A DNA stretch of 64,000 nucleotides from Acorus gramineus (Eukaryota; Streptophyta; Magnoliopsida; Acorales; Acoraceae). A program made the position numbers and the translations under genes. Below the pieces are notes generated by a model that worked only from the letters and a program-made list of their open reading frames with translations, was not told the origin of the DNA and did not search any database. Positions 1 to 11,613 of this stretch are shown piece by piece. The first letter of the stretch is position 1. Every line of letters begins with the position of its first letter. Where the stretch lies: contig JAUJYN010000045.1 in the NCBI GenBank assembly GCA_030737835.1, positions 466,637-530,636 of the forward strand, read 5' to 3'.

Positions 1-495
1 TATATCACTCTAAAAACTTATGAAAATCACTAAATATTTTTAGATGATATTTATTTTAGTTCTTATCGTAATTGAAATTAACCAGATTTGTAGTTGAATT
101 ACTGTAATACCCTTTTACAATTTATTTGATAAATTACTGTAAGACACTAACCAGATTTGTCGTTGACTTTAAGGAGATTTTTACATAAATGTTTTCTCAT
201 TTTCATAAGTCTTCACGGAGTTGTACCTTTTTTTTTAATATCGTTAGTGAGTATAGGATAGCAAGAGAATTTTCAAGAAAAAACAGGGGCATTTTGGTCA
301 TCAAAAGGACTAAATCAAATTTTTTATATTTTACTGGGACTTATTTTAATGTATTTACTGGAGCAATTTAACTTGAGAACTAAATCCGTTACCCATACAT
401 ACTTTCTGGGGACCTGTGATGATTTTTTAATTTTATAGGATCTAACACTGATTTAGCTAATTTTTCAATGAGTCATACTGATTTTTTCCATCTAA
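1..495 (-). repeat. Truncated Mutator-like MITE copy, cut by the window start
   Basis: The stretch reads, in reverse complement, like the elements at 50360-51225 and 60967-61475. Shared landmarks are the block around 375-440 (a phrase about 'aaatccgtta ... actttctg.ggacct') and the block around 60-180 with two 'aaccagatttgt.gttga' phrases. Only one end is inside the window, so no target duplication can be read. Confidence 0.55.
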
Positions 496-1655
496 TTTTT
501 TTTTTTTAATCTATTTATATAGCACATATAGAGAATGAACCATTTGATAAACAAATTAAGACAACACAACGCGAAGTTTTTATATATTTACTCTCCCAGC
601 ATTCAATGTAAAAAATAAAAAGTATATTAATTCTTTATATGTATCATTTGCACATTATTTAGTATAAAACTTGGGTTTTTTTGGTGTGAATATAACACCG
701 ACAATTCAGATTAGCTTTAAATATTAAATACGTGATTAATAATCATCCAAACTAAATAAATACATAGATTTTGAATGAACTAAATGCATAATTTGATGAA
801 TAAAAGTATGGGAAATATATAGCCAGTCGGAATACTTTTCAAAACATTTGTAAAAGCTCAGACTACTTTGTTACTATAATATGCATCCACAAATATATGT
901 AATCAATATATTCAGTTTGGTGATCAGATATCTCTCTTGGCTAGCTACCCATTATATTAGTCGAATAAACTTCTATTTTCTAAATTCTGCATGCATTTAA
1001 TACCTTCATAATAAGGGTAACCATTTTAGTTTAGATGGTTTGTCACATGTATTTTTATGATTTAAAATATTGTCTTTGATTGTCATCACCTTCATCACAC
1101 CAACACAAAAGTTTTTGCATGTTATCATAGTAAAAAAAAAGGCTGATATATTTTGATTTTTTTGAAATATGGTACAAATTAAATTTTATTAATATTTCCC
1201 ATGTCTATGAACTTGATATAATTCATGTATCACCTTTTGATCATATTTTTTTTAATATACATATGTTAATTTCTTCTTTTCAAAGGCATCGATTCGAAGT
1301 TTATCAGTGTAAGCCCTATTTCAATTTAAAATTGTTATCATTAGATAAAAAAAAAATGGTACTCTATTATGATGATGAAAATATCATAATGAAATTATAT
1401 TACAAAAGATATATAAATAAATACCTGATCCACTGTTGCGCTACTTCCAATCAGAATAGAGAATCGAAGATCAATCTGTTAAAGGCAAAACAAATTTCTT
1501 ATTTGAGATTTGTTTTCTTCTAACAGTAGATGCATGCCATATTTTTTAAAAAGAGGAACCAAATGAAAAAATAACATATTTAGTTTATTTGCAACATAAA
1601 AACTTCAAAATAACCATCATTTCTACAAAAGATTAACTCACCTTCCTAAGGTAAA
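496..1655. other. AT-rich intergenic DNA
   Basis: No convincing exon, RNA gene or element boundary is visible. Short open frames here have no recognisable domain and no codon bias, and look like chance. Confidence 0.6.
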
Positions 1656-2535
1656 AAAAAAATTTGAGAGAGAAAAGAAAAAAGAGAGAGATGATAGATC
1701 CATTTATCCAAATGAATGAGGATGACAATGAATGGGTATTCAATGTTGCATAAATAAATTTGAGGGTTTGTGGAAGAGCATAAGCCATTGTCTCTAGAAG
1801 AAGATGAGGGGATTGAATGGAGAGGGGATGAATGATGAGAAGATTGAATGGAGGGTGGATGAATGAGAGTGGCCGTTTCATAGTTGGAGGTTGAAGGGTG
1901 TATTGAATTTTCATAATATAATTTGAAATCTAAAATGAAGAGATTACATTAATATTTGATACCTTTTTTAATGTATCATCATGTCTTTGCATATGAAATG
2001 GGAATTTTTTTTTTGGGAATAATATTTTGAATATATTTTCATTTTATAAGGATCCTCTTATCATAATAATATTATGATATTCAAATATGATTATAAAATA
2101 ATAAACATATTAATATAATTTTAATGTCTTTGCAATAAAAAAAAATTTTGTACCAATATTTTATATGTTGGTTTTTTTTATTGGATTGCATTTTTAATTA
2201 TTGTGAATTATAAAAAATTTGTTGGGTAGATCTTATTGACTATTGATTATTTGGGGCATTAATAGAGTAGAGAAATCCAAGTAAATAGTAAATGCTAATC
2301 AAATATGTGTGAATTAAATAAATGCTAATAGATGTGAATTACATTAATATTTGATAACTTTTTTTAAATGTGAATAGAAATGTAATTGAATAGAAATGTA
2401 AGGGTAAAATGAAAAAAAAATGGTTGTCATTAAAGTGGTGTGAATGGACTATAATGGGATTGAATGAATTGACAAGGATAAAAAGGTCAAATGGCAAGTT
2501 TTTGGTTTAAGAGACTTTTATATAGATTAAATTAA
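1656..2535 (+). repeat. Dispersed repeat, copy 1 (class unknown)
   Basis: Blocks of this stretch recur in the same order at 14186-16130: a GA-rich start followed by 'ccatttatccaaatgaatg' (1690s and 14230s), a block on 'ttgttgggtagatcttattg' (2219 and 14774), and a terminal block ending 'ggtttaagagacttttatat' (2503-2522 and 16095-16114). The copies differ by substitutions and long indels. No open frame, terminal inverted repeat or target duplication could be defined, so a Helitron-like or other non-autonomous element is possible but unproven. Confidence 0.6.
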
Positions 2536-2567
2536 ATAAGACAACCAATATATGATTATGACATTCC

Positions 2568-2875
2568 TGTTGTGAATATGGTGGTGGATAACCACCACTT
2601 CTCTAACCCATAACCTCCCCCACTCTTCAACCCCATAACCCCCTCATTCAACTCCATAACCCTCCTATCTTAATCACCCCACTAACTACCCCCTCACCTC
2701 TATAGACTTGTAACTCTCCACATTTGGGATTCCTCTATGCCCCCTATAAATAGAGGGGTTCTCTCTTGTAAACAACAAACAAATAGTGAATAAGAATCTC
2801 TCTCTACTTCTCTTCTATATGCTTGTGTGCTTTGTTATATACTCTTATATATCATATTCTATTTAGTTTACAACA
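2568..2875 (+). repeat. Left LTR of the copia element
   Basis: 308 bases, TG...CA ended, with a TATA-like 'ctataaatag' near 2746 followed by the likely U3/R start. It matches 7719-8026 at about 97 per cent by eye. Confidence 0.92.
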
Positions 2876-2890
2876 CGTTATCAGCACGAG
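2876..2890 (+). promoter_or_regulatory. Putative primer binding site
   Basis: Immediately after the LTR end lies 'cgttatcagcacgag'. It keeps the TATCAG core of the initiator-Met tRNA primer site used by plant copia elements but differs around it. The position is right; the exact tRNA is not certain. Confidence 0.5.
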
Positions 2891-3705
2891 AAGCTCTTTG
2901 TTAAAGAGAAAGGTTTGTATCGATGGGTTCTTAATGATCTATAAAAAAATATACTCTCCTTTGATGTTATGTATTTTTATGTAAATCATCTACTACATAC
3001 ATATGATTATTTTTTTTTTTTCAATATGCATGGAACCGTATGAAAATTATCAAAATTTTCCATACATATGTTATGATATGATTAATTTATGAAAACTAGT
3101 ATGCAATTTTCTCATGCAACAGTATGCGGCATCTATCATTTGATTATTTATTTTTCATGTAACTGTTTCATGTTTGCCATCTTTTATTAAAATTTAAATA
3201 TTATACATCTATGTGTAGAACCAGAAGTTCTCACAAATATCAATTAATTTGATATTTATATTTGATTTGAAATTCATTTTAATGTTACAATGTCATGTGT
3301 CCCTATAGGATCATACAAAAATTGTAATTACATGGATCCCTGAAGGATCATGTAGAAGTTATGAATAATGTGTTCCAATTAAGACCATGCAAATTTTATT
3401 CTATCCCTGAAGGACTACAAAAATTATTACATGGATCCTTGAAGAATCATGTAAAAGATATGCTTAAAAATGTCCCTGAAGGACTATGATTATATTGTAA
3501 GGATCATACAAATTTTATTTTATTTTATCCCTGAAGGACTACAAAAATTATTACATGGATCCTTGAAGAATCATGTAAAAGATATGATTAAAAATGTCCC
3601 TGAAGGACTATGATTATATTGTATCCATGAAGGATCATACAAATTTTATTTTATTTTATCCCTGAAGGACTGTACAAAAATTATGATTATATGAATATTT
3701 GAAGG

Positions 3706-4190
3706 ATCATGTAAAATTTTATTTTGTTCTATCCCTGAAGGACTATACAAAAATTATGATTGTTCGTGTCCCTGTAGGACCAAACAAAAGTTATAAAATA
3801 TATTTTTCGGGTCCTTGAAGGACCAAATAATAAAAAAAAAAAATCCATGTATCCCAGCAGGAACATGTAAAATTTTATTTTGTTCTATCCCTGAAGGACT
3901 ATACAAAAATTATGACTGTTCGTGTCCCTGTAGGACCAAACAAAAGTTATATGATATATTTTTCGGGTCCTTGAAGGACCAAATAATAAAAAAAAAGATC
4001 CATGTATCCCAGCAGGAACATCTAAAATTTTATTTTGTTCTATCCCTGAAGGACTATACAAAAATCATGATTGTTCGTGTCCCTGTAGGACCAAACAAAA
4101 GTTATATGATATATTTTTCGGGTCATTAAAGGACCAAATAATAATAATAAAAAAAAAGATTCATGTATCCCAGCAGGAACATGTAAAATA
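3706..4190 (+). repeat. 155-bp tandem repeat in the copia leader, about three copies
   Basis: The phrase 'atccctgaaggactatac' starts at 3731, 3887 and 4042, giving a period of 155-156 bases. Each unit holds three short 'cctg.aggac' phrases. Looser versions with shorter spacing extend upstream to about 3300, for example a 124-base repeat starting at 3415 and 3539. The open frame at 3815-4129 is an artefact of the repeat and encodes an internally repeated peptide with no known domain. Confidence 0.85.
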
Positions 4191-4601
4191 TGATTAGATT
4201 TCACTATCATCATCATAATGAAGAGGATTTAAAGATTAATACCTCATTGACAAAGGTCCACCGACCATAATGCCTCAAATATGCTCTAGTTGTAGCGATA
4301 TTGAGAGCATTAATTTTATGTATTCTCGTTGCCGAACAACGATTTTTTAAAATATCATGTAACTCAACTCAATGGCATAGCATCATTACCCGAAGTAAAT
4401 GCATTTTATTTTATGTTCGCTATGGGAGTTGTGGTCATGAATGATGAGATCATGATTTATATAGTTGAGAAAGCACAACAATCATAAAGTTTGTAAAGTT
4501 TGTAAAGAACTAGAAGTGATTTGACCGTCTCGGATATCCATGGTGCACGATGATGCATTGAACTATTCATTTGGGCATATACTAAAGAACTAGAAGATTC
4601 T

Positions 4602-4855
4602 TTTGCTCGATGATAGTTTTTACCGCATGATTTGTGGATTTCCATTTTAATGAGACGATATTCCCGTCGTTAGGGGGAGGGAAGAACGTATCTGAAGTAC
4701 GATCTGTTCCTAAAGAACAACGAGAATTATCGTGGAATACATCCACTTTGTCTTATCTAGACTCACGTATCGCTCAACGTGAAAATCAAATTCCTAATGC
4801 ACGCCAGATGCGTGACAAACTTATAGGTTCAAAAGATTCAGCTCTCCAGAAGTAG
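4602..4855 (+). pseudogene. Copia integrase-RT linker fragment, upstream copy
   Basis: The translation carries the 'ETIFPSLGG' signature and a following acidic/basic linker, typical of the segment between integrase and reverse transcriptase in plant copia polyproteins. A second, better preserved version lies at 5174-5350. The two are divergent at DNA level, so the duplication is older than the present insertion. The segment ends at a stop at about 4853-4855 and has no upstream integrase core. Confidence 0.7.
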
Positions 4856-5104
4856 AGATCAAATGAAAAATCATACTCTAATAATGCTTTAGAAGAACTT
4901 ATACATAATGCTTCAGAAGAGATTATGAACAATAGATCCACTTTCTCTAAAAACTCCAGAAGAGTATAATGTCCCTGAAGAGAAACGAGTCTCAGAAGTG
5001 ACTACACAAACTCTTGAAGAGGAAAAAGGTACCTAATAATATTAAGATCTCTATATTTTATATGCATATAAGAGAAATGTGGAATCGCAAATAAATGATC
5101 ATCG

Positions 5105-7468
5105 ATGACATATTTATCATACAAAGTAGATTCTCCTTCTATTATAAGATATCTTGAACCATTGACAGTGGATGTTTTTACCGCTCGATTTGCGGATTGT
5201 CATTTTGATGAGACAATATTCCCGTCATTAGGGGGAGAAAATCCGTCGCCAGAAGAACGACGTGAACTTACATGGAAAACTCCATCTTTGTCTCATCTTG
5301 ATCCTCGCACTAATCAATGTGAAACTGAAGTGCAAAGAATCACCCATCTTCAAAGAATTGCGCATCAATTGCCAGATGCATTCAATGATGCAGCAAAAGT
5401 GATGAAATCACATATTCCAGCTGCTAATACTCCAGCTCGAATTAATGTTCCAATAGGAAAAACTGCTAATATGCCGGCTAATGAATCAACAAAAACACGC
5501 CTGAAGCGTGGAAGACCTATAGGCTCAATAGATTCAGCTCCCCGAAGGAGAAAAACAATGAAGAATGATTCTCTAGAAGAGTATGAAACACTTGAAAGAC
5601 CCACAATAATAACTCCTACAGAGGAAGAAGTCCCTGAAGTGACACAAGTCCCTGAAGAGACTGACGTCCCTGAAGTGACGCCCGTGCATGAAGAACAAGT
5701 ACATGGAAATGAAGAAATTTCCATAAATTATGCAAATTCACAAATATTGTGGGATCGAAAGCAAGTGCTTGTTGATGATATATTCTCATTTGCAGTAGCT
5801 ACAGAAATCATTTCAGATAATGATTTAGAACCACGTTCAGTGGATGAATGCAGACGAAAAAAATTGTTGGCCACAATGGAAAGCTGCTATTCAAACAGAA
5901 TTGGATTCACTTGCAAAACACCAAGTATTTGGACCAGTAATCCTAACCCCTGAAGGTGTTAAACCAGTAAGATGTAAATGGGTGTTTGCAAGAAAATGAA
6001 ATGAAAGAAACGAGATTGTTAGATACAAAGCTCGTCTTGTGGCACAAGGTTTCCTGCAGAGACCTGGGATAGGTTTCCTGCAGAGACCTGGGATAGATTT
6101 TGAAGAGACATATTCTCCTGTGATGGACACAATCACATTTCGGTATTTAATTAGTCTTGTAGTCTCAGAAGGACTTGACATGCAGCTAATGGATGTGGTT
6201 ACTGCATATTTATATGGAAAATTAGATACCGACATTTATATGAAAGTTCCTGAAGGACTAAAATTGCCTGAAGCAAAACCACGAAACATGTACTCAATCA
6301 AGCTAAGACGATCCTTGTATGGGTTAAAGCAATCTGGACGAATGTGGTATAACCGTCTTAGTGAGTACTTAATAAAAGAAGGATATGTCAATGATCCAAT
6401 ATGCCCCTGTATATTTATTAAGAAAACGGAACTCGGATTTACCATTATTGCAGTATATGTTGATGATATTAATCTAATTGGGACTCCTGAAGAGCTCGAA
6501 AAGGCTTCCAAATATCTGAAAAAGGAGTTTGAAATGAAAGATCTTGGAAAAACAAGATATTGTCTCGGCTTGCAAATTGAGCAAAGTTCAAATGGGATAC
6601 TTGTTCATCAAACAACATATGTTGAAAAAAAATCCTGAAGCGTTTTAATATGGACAAATGTCATCCATTAAGTACTCCAATGGTAGTAAGGTTACTTGAC
6701 CCAAAGAAGGACCCTTTTCGTCCAAAAGAAGATACTGAAAATCTTCTTGGTCCTGAAGTACCATATCTTAGTGCAATTGGTGCCTTATTATATTTGACCC
6801 AATGCACTAGACCTGACATTGCATTTTCAGTTAATTTATTGGCCAGATTTAGCTCTGCACCAACTCGAAGGCATTGGAATGGTGTGAAGCACATTTTTCG
6901 TTATCTTCGTGGAACGTCAGACATGAGTCTATTCTATGCAAAGGATTCCAATAATGGTGCACAACTAAAGGGTTATGCAGATTCAGGATATCTTTCAGAT
7001 CCTCACAAGGCTCGCTCACAAACAGGCTATGTATTCACTTGCGGTGGCACAGCAATCTCTTGGCGATCTACGAAACAGACTTTGGTCGCCACGTCTTCTA
7101 ACCACTCTGAGATTCTTGCACTCCACGAAGCAAGCCGGGAATGCGTGTGGATAAGGTCTTTGGTTCATCATATTCGTACTGCATGCGGACTATCTCTCAT
7201 TACAGATGTTCCAACAACTATATATGAAGACAATGCAGCATGCATTGCTCAAATCAAAGGGGGATATATCAAGGGTGATAGAACAAAGCATATTTCTCCA
7301 AAATTCTTTTACACTCATGAGCTCCAGCAGAGACATGAAATTGATGTTCAACAAATTCAGTCAAAGGACAATCTTGCAGATTTGTTTACTAAAGCTTTGT
7401 CGACATCAACATTCAAGAAGCTGGTGTATGAAATTGGGATGCGACGAGTTTGCGACCAAAATTCTTGA
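5105..7468 (+). pseudogene. Broken copia polyprotein: linker, reverse transcriptase, RNase H
   Basis: Reading frames in series show the linker (5105-5850), the start of reverse transcriptase, the catalytic YVDD (6456-6467), the 'SLYGLKQSGR' motif near 6315-6345, and an RNase H domain with 'GYLSDPHKARSQTGYVF' (about 6984-7034) ending in 'LADLFTKAL'. Breaks: a frame change in or just after the A-run near 5855-5868, an in-frame TGA at 5997-5999, a 24-base in-frame tandem duplication (6049-6072 and 6073-6096), and a frame change at an eight-A run at 6625-6632. The region therefore cannot make one polyprotein. Family is copia by domain order. It is described as a fossil; mobilisation would need enzymes from elsewhere. 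Confidence 0.9.
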
Positions 7469-7514
7469 AATCTTGTACTTATGAGGGGGAGTAATTTTGA
7501 TGACATTTTGCGAA

Positions 7515-7686
7515 CTGTACTCTTTTTCCTTCGCCTAGGTTTTGTCCCATTGGGTTTTCCTGGCAAGGTTTTAATGAGGCAGTGTCAAACGCATACACTA
7601 TTATACGATTAAGTTACATTGTACTCTTTTTCCTTCGCTTTGGTTTTTTCCCATTGGGTTTTCCAAGCAAGGTTTTAATGAGGCAA
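7515..7686 (+). repeat. Direct repeat in the copia 3' untranslated part
   Basis: Two similar segments of about 68 bases, 7515-7582 and 7619-7686, 104 bases apart. Both run from 'tgtactctttttccttcgc' through 'cccattgggttttcc' to 'aggttttaatgaggca'. Such pyrimidine-rich repeats lie upstream of the right LTR in many plant copia elements. Confidence 0.8.
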
Positions 7687-7706
7687 TTTTCTTAGCGTGG
7701 TGGTCA

Positions 7707-7718
7707 TCCAAGGGGGAG
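7707..7718 (+). promoter_or_regulatory. Polypurine tract of the copia element
   Basis: 'ccaagggggag' lies directly before the right LTR start TGTTGTG, the position of the plus-strand primer. Confidence 0.8.
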
Positions 7719-8026
7719 TGTTGTGAATATGGTGGTGGATAACCACCACTTCTCTAACCCATAACCTCCCCCACTCTTCAACCCCATAACCCCCTCATTC
7801 AACTCCATAACCCTCCTATCTTAATCACCCCACTAACTACCCCCTCACCTCTATAGACTTGTAACTCTTCACCTTTGGGATTCCTCTATGCACCCTATAA
7901 ATAGAGGGGTCCTCTCTTGTAATCAACCAACAAATAGTGAATAAGAATCTCTCTCTACTTCTCTTCTATATGCTTGTGTGCTTTGTTCTTATACTTTTAC
8001 ATATCATATTTATTTAGTTTACAACA
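7719..8026 (+). repeat. Right LTR of the copia element
   Basis: 308 bases, same ends as the left LTR, followed by the duplicated target ATTCC. Confidence 0.92.
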
Positions 8027-8031
8027 ATTCC

Positions 8032-11000
8032 CAATATAATGAGAGATTGTGTAAGACCTGAAGATGTTTGAAGACGCAGAGACATACAATGCTCAAATTA
8101 AAGAGGTCAAGGATTAATGAAATGCAGAACAAACATCCCAGTTAAAAAAATGATCAACAATCAATATTGGTATAGTTACAAAACTGTGCACTGCTAAAAT
8201 AACCCATCATAAAATAAGCAGCAAGTCCAGTAGAAAAATAAAATCATTAAACAATTGATATTGTACTTTGATGACAATGAAGGGCAACAACTGTTGCAAC
8301 TTGCATAAGCCCAGTTAAGGGCCTCTTTTACCAATAAAAAGAACGTTTTTGTGTAGTCTTGATCGAATCACATATGAGTGGCATCCGTGTTTATAGAAAG
8401 GTGAAATCAATCACACACAACCTTAGTCAGTTTTTGTGCATCTATGACTTTGTACAACTTGAGTGTGAATTGTCCAAATCTTCATGCATCGAAAAGTAAA
8501 CTAACAGTCATCAGTAGCATTAGCTTCATCTTGGGTAAGCTAAATTAAATTTTTTTAACCCAAAGGACAGGTTCTTATAAATTTGAAAGAATAGTTTGTT
8601 CTTATAAAACGGAAAGAATAGAAAGAAATTGTATCTTGTGAAACTCTAGTGTATCCCTTCCTGACTTATGAAGCTCCACCATGCACGGTGAAAGGGCAAC
8701 CTCAAGAATATGTCATTGGATTTCTTTTGGTTGAATTTTTGTTTGAAAAACAAAATGAATTAATACCTATATTGCAACAGAGAGAGGACGTTTTCTTTTC
8801 TCCTTATCGCTTCACCTGAGAATAAATTAAGGTAACATTCCATGAGTAGATAGAAATCACCATAGAAAATAAAATTTCCATTGCTCAAGTTTATTAACAG
8901 ACAAAGAAGAGAACAATGCAATCGATACAACAATTAAATAGGTAAAAACAAATTTAAAACAATAAGGAACACAAAATCATATGATATCAAACAATCAAGA
9001 AATGATAGTTTTGCTATTCAAAATTAGTTTTTGAATACCAGACAACGCGTGGATGCATGATGCTTATGCGACACAACATCAAGATATTAATGGAGTTGAT
9101 CGTTGACACACCATTATAATTATATCAATTTTTATAGTTTATGGAGGTGTGAACTATTTTTTTAAAATAAACATGTTTTAAAAAATATGAATTTTTTTTT
9201 CATCATTTAGTAAAAAAATTTTAAAAATGAATATTATGTTCATACCCTTCACATTCTACATAAGACAAAAACATGGTTTGAATGAACTTCCATGTTCCAT
9301 TTTTTTAATAAAAAGAACCTAAATACATGTATTTTTTTTTAACTTCACTCAGTTTTAGCATCATTGAGGAGACAATCTAATATATTCACACCATGCATAA
9401 TCTACAAAAGACAACCAAACTTCTATTTCCCAATCAACTTAATCCACCCACAGATTAATCCCACATGCATCATGCATAAAAAACAACCTAGCACTTCTAC
9501 TTATAGTTTTTTTAAAAAAGTACCCTAATCCATCCAATAGAAGCATACGGGATTTTTATTTACCACCATAAGGTTTTGCAATTCAACATAAAAATGAAAA
9601 TCAAATTATGAATGTTTGCCCTATTACCCCAGAAAAAAACTGCAATCTTGCATGTTAGTATGTGTGAAATTTTAGTAATGCCATTTGCTCATTTTCTTTT
9701 TAGTGTGCAAATGCACATGGACAAAGTCTAACATTCATGTCAAATAATTTAATTAAAGTAATATCTTCATAATTATGAATACAAATTAAAGAATTCAATG
9801 AGGTAAAATCCTGATCAAATTTTAAACCATATATATAGGAATCAAATAAATTTTCATCACTATAATTTCGTGATTGAAAATATATAAAATTCAATTTTTC
9901 TTTTGTGATTTGGATAATATTCAGAGTAAAATCAAATTAAAGATAATAGTTAAATAGATTTCATATTTTTATTAATATATAAATAATCAAATTAACAATC
10001 AAATAAAAGATAATAGTTAAATAGATTTCATATTTTTATTAATATATAAATATCCCGAATCACATTATAGCAAATTTCCAAAAATGAAATTAACTTTTAG
10101 TGAGAGAGATTCAAATAAAATTAAAATGGACTCATGTAAAAAATGAATTGATTTGGAGAAATATCACAAAAAAATTTAAATAAATTATATTAAGGGCAAA
10201 AAACCCAAAAAAATCTTTCAAACATAACAAATACCCAAAATGACTACTTCTAAAAATTCCACCAAAACAAATCTCCTTTAACAATCTCATAATTTAAAAT
10301 GACACAAATGACATTCTCTCATATAATTTTTAGACTCTCTCATCATATTTAAAAATTTTTCACACCATCATCTAATTGAAAAATAATATTAATAAAACAT
10401 AATTCTTATTTAAGAGTGATTTTACCTGTTATTAAACTTGTAAAAATTATCAAAAATGTAAAAAATTATCGTTCATGAATTTACAAGATTTTTCTAAAGT
10501 TTTTAAATTTTTTTTCCAATTATTTATTTATTTATATCTGATAAATGTCTTTCATAAGGAATTTTTGGATATATAAACATAAGTGTCCCAACAAAATTTA
10601 TAAAATTCAGAAATATCTAAATATATTTTATAACAAAAAATTTAATTTTTTTACAATTTAACTCTTAATGGTGTATTTAGATATACAAAATATAATAATA
10701 AACTTCATACACAAATAAAAAAATATTTCATTATTTAGTAATATTCTTTAATTGGGGTATTAAACAATTAAATATGTGTGAGAATGTTTAAATAGTAGAT
10801 AACATAAGGGTTACCGAGTAATTTTATATTCTAAGATTATGAAAGAATACTGTTTTAGGTAGAATTTTAAAAATGACTATAGTTTTAATAACATATAGTT
10901 CAACTGTTATTTTTTCAAGATGATATTATATAAATTCTTTCAATAGTAAACGTTAGTTTGGAATAATAATTTGATGAAAGTTCTACCTATAAGGTATAGC

Positions 11001-11520
11001 CATTTTAGATATCTTTATTATCATATTGTTCCAATTTTTAATTTTTCGGTTCAATTTTTTATTTAAAAAAAATCTTTTATACAATTAATATTTTTTTCCT
11101 ATTGCAATTCTTGTGGATGATTAGTGAAATGAGGTCTGAGAGTACAAAAAATTTAAAAACATGCTCATATCTGGTACCATTCAACCTCTCTCCTTACTGT
11201 GCAAGAAAAAGGTCAGGTTTGAGAGGACAAATCTAGCAATATATTAACTTGTAGTTCTAATAGATCTAATATAACTCAAGACCGTGTGCATTAATATAAT
11301 GTAGCATTTTCTTTTAAGGTTGAACCATTTTTTCAAATAATTTGACATTTCATGTTGATACCCAAAACAGCTGACAAGGACATCAAAGAGCAAGCATAAT
11401 TGTGGTTTTCCATTAGCACTGATTAAGAAAACAATGAAACATTTTTTTATACATATATGGTAAGAGAGTGGAATTTCTACGCAAGCCAATTAAATAGTGT
11501 GAGAGAAAAATAGTAATATT
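8032..11520. other. AT-rich spacer with a tandem duplication
   Basis: No supported gene. A 53-base segment is repeated at about 9941-9993 and 10007-10059 ('gataatagttaaatagattt' then 'catatttttattaatatata'), and a related segment appears at 15241-15310, so part of this is old repeat DNA. Confidence 0.6.
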
Positions 11521-11523
11521 TAC

Positions 11524-11613
11524 CTCTCTACCAGTTAGACATTTGGCTCCTTTAGAAGCAGTCTCAAACAAGAAATAGTGTAGCACATTCCTTCCAAAAC
11601 AACTGGTCATAAC
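11524..11613 (-). other. Possible isolated exon, product unknown
   Basis: On the minus strand a TTTAG acceptor is followed by a 90-base open stretch of 30 codons ending in AGAG before a GTAAAT donor. The peptide contains 'SCFGRNVLHYFLFETASKG' and looks protein-like, but I cannot name a family and found no partner exon I trust. A further minus-strand open stretch at 12568-12801 could belong to the same gene or to a decayed one. Alternative: chance splice signals. Confidence 0.25.

Larger units (their letters stand above)
2568..8026 (+). mobile_element. Ty1/copia LTR retrotransposon, complete ends, defective interior
   Basis: The element starts TGTTGTG and ends CAACA, has two 308-bp LTRs and is flanked by a 5-bp duplication, ATTCC, at 2563-2567 and 8027-8031. 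Inside, in order: a putative primer site, a long non-coding part with 'cctgaagga' repeats, two copies of the integrase-RT linker, a broken reverse transcriptase and RNase H region, a duplicated 3' segment and a purine tract before the right LTR. No gag, protease or integrase core is recognisable, so the copy cannot be autonomous. Domain order RT then RNase H at the 3' end is the copia arrangement. The LTRs differ at about nine substitutions and two single-base indels, so the insertion is fairly young. Confidence 0.93.

Noticed and set aside
3815..4129. 104-aa open frame as a possible new gene
   Set aside because: It is the translation of the 155-base tandem repeat inside the copia leader; the peptide repeats exactly with the DNA.
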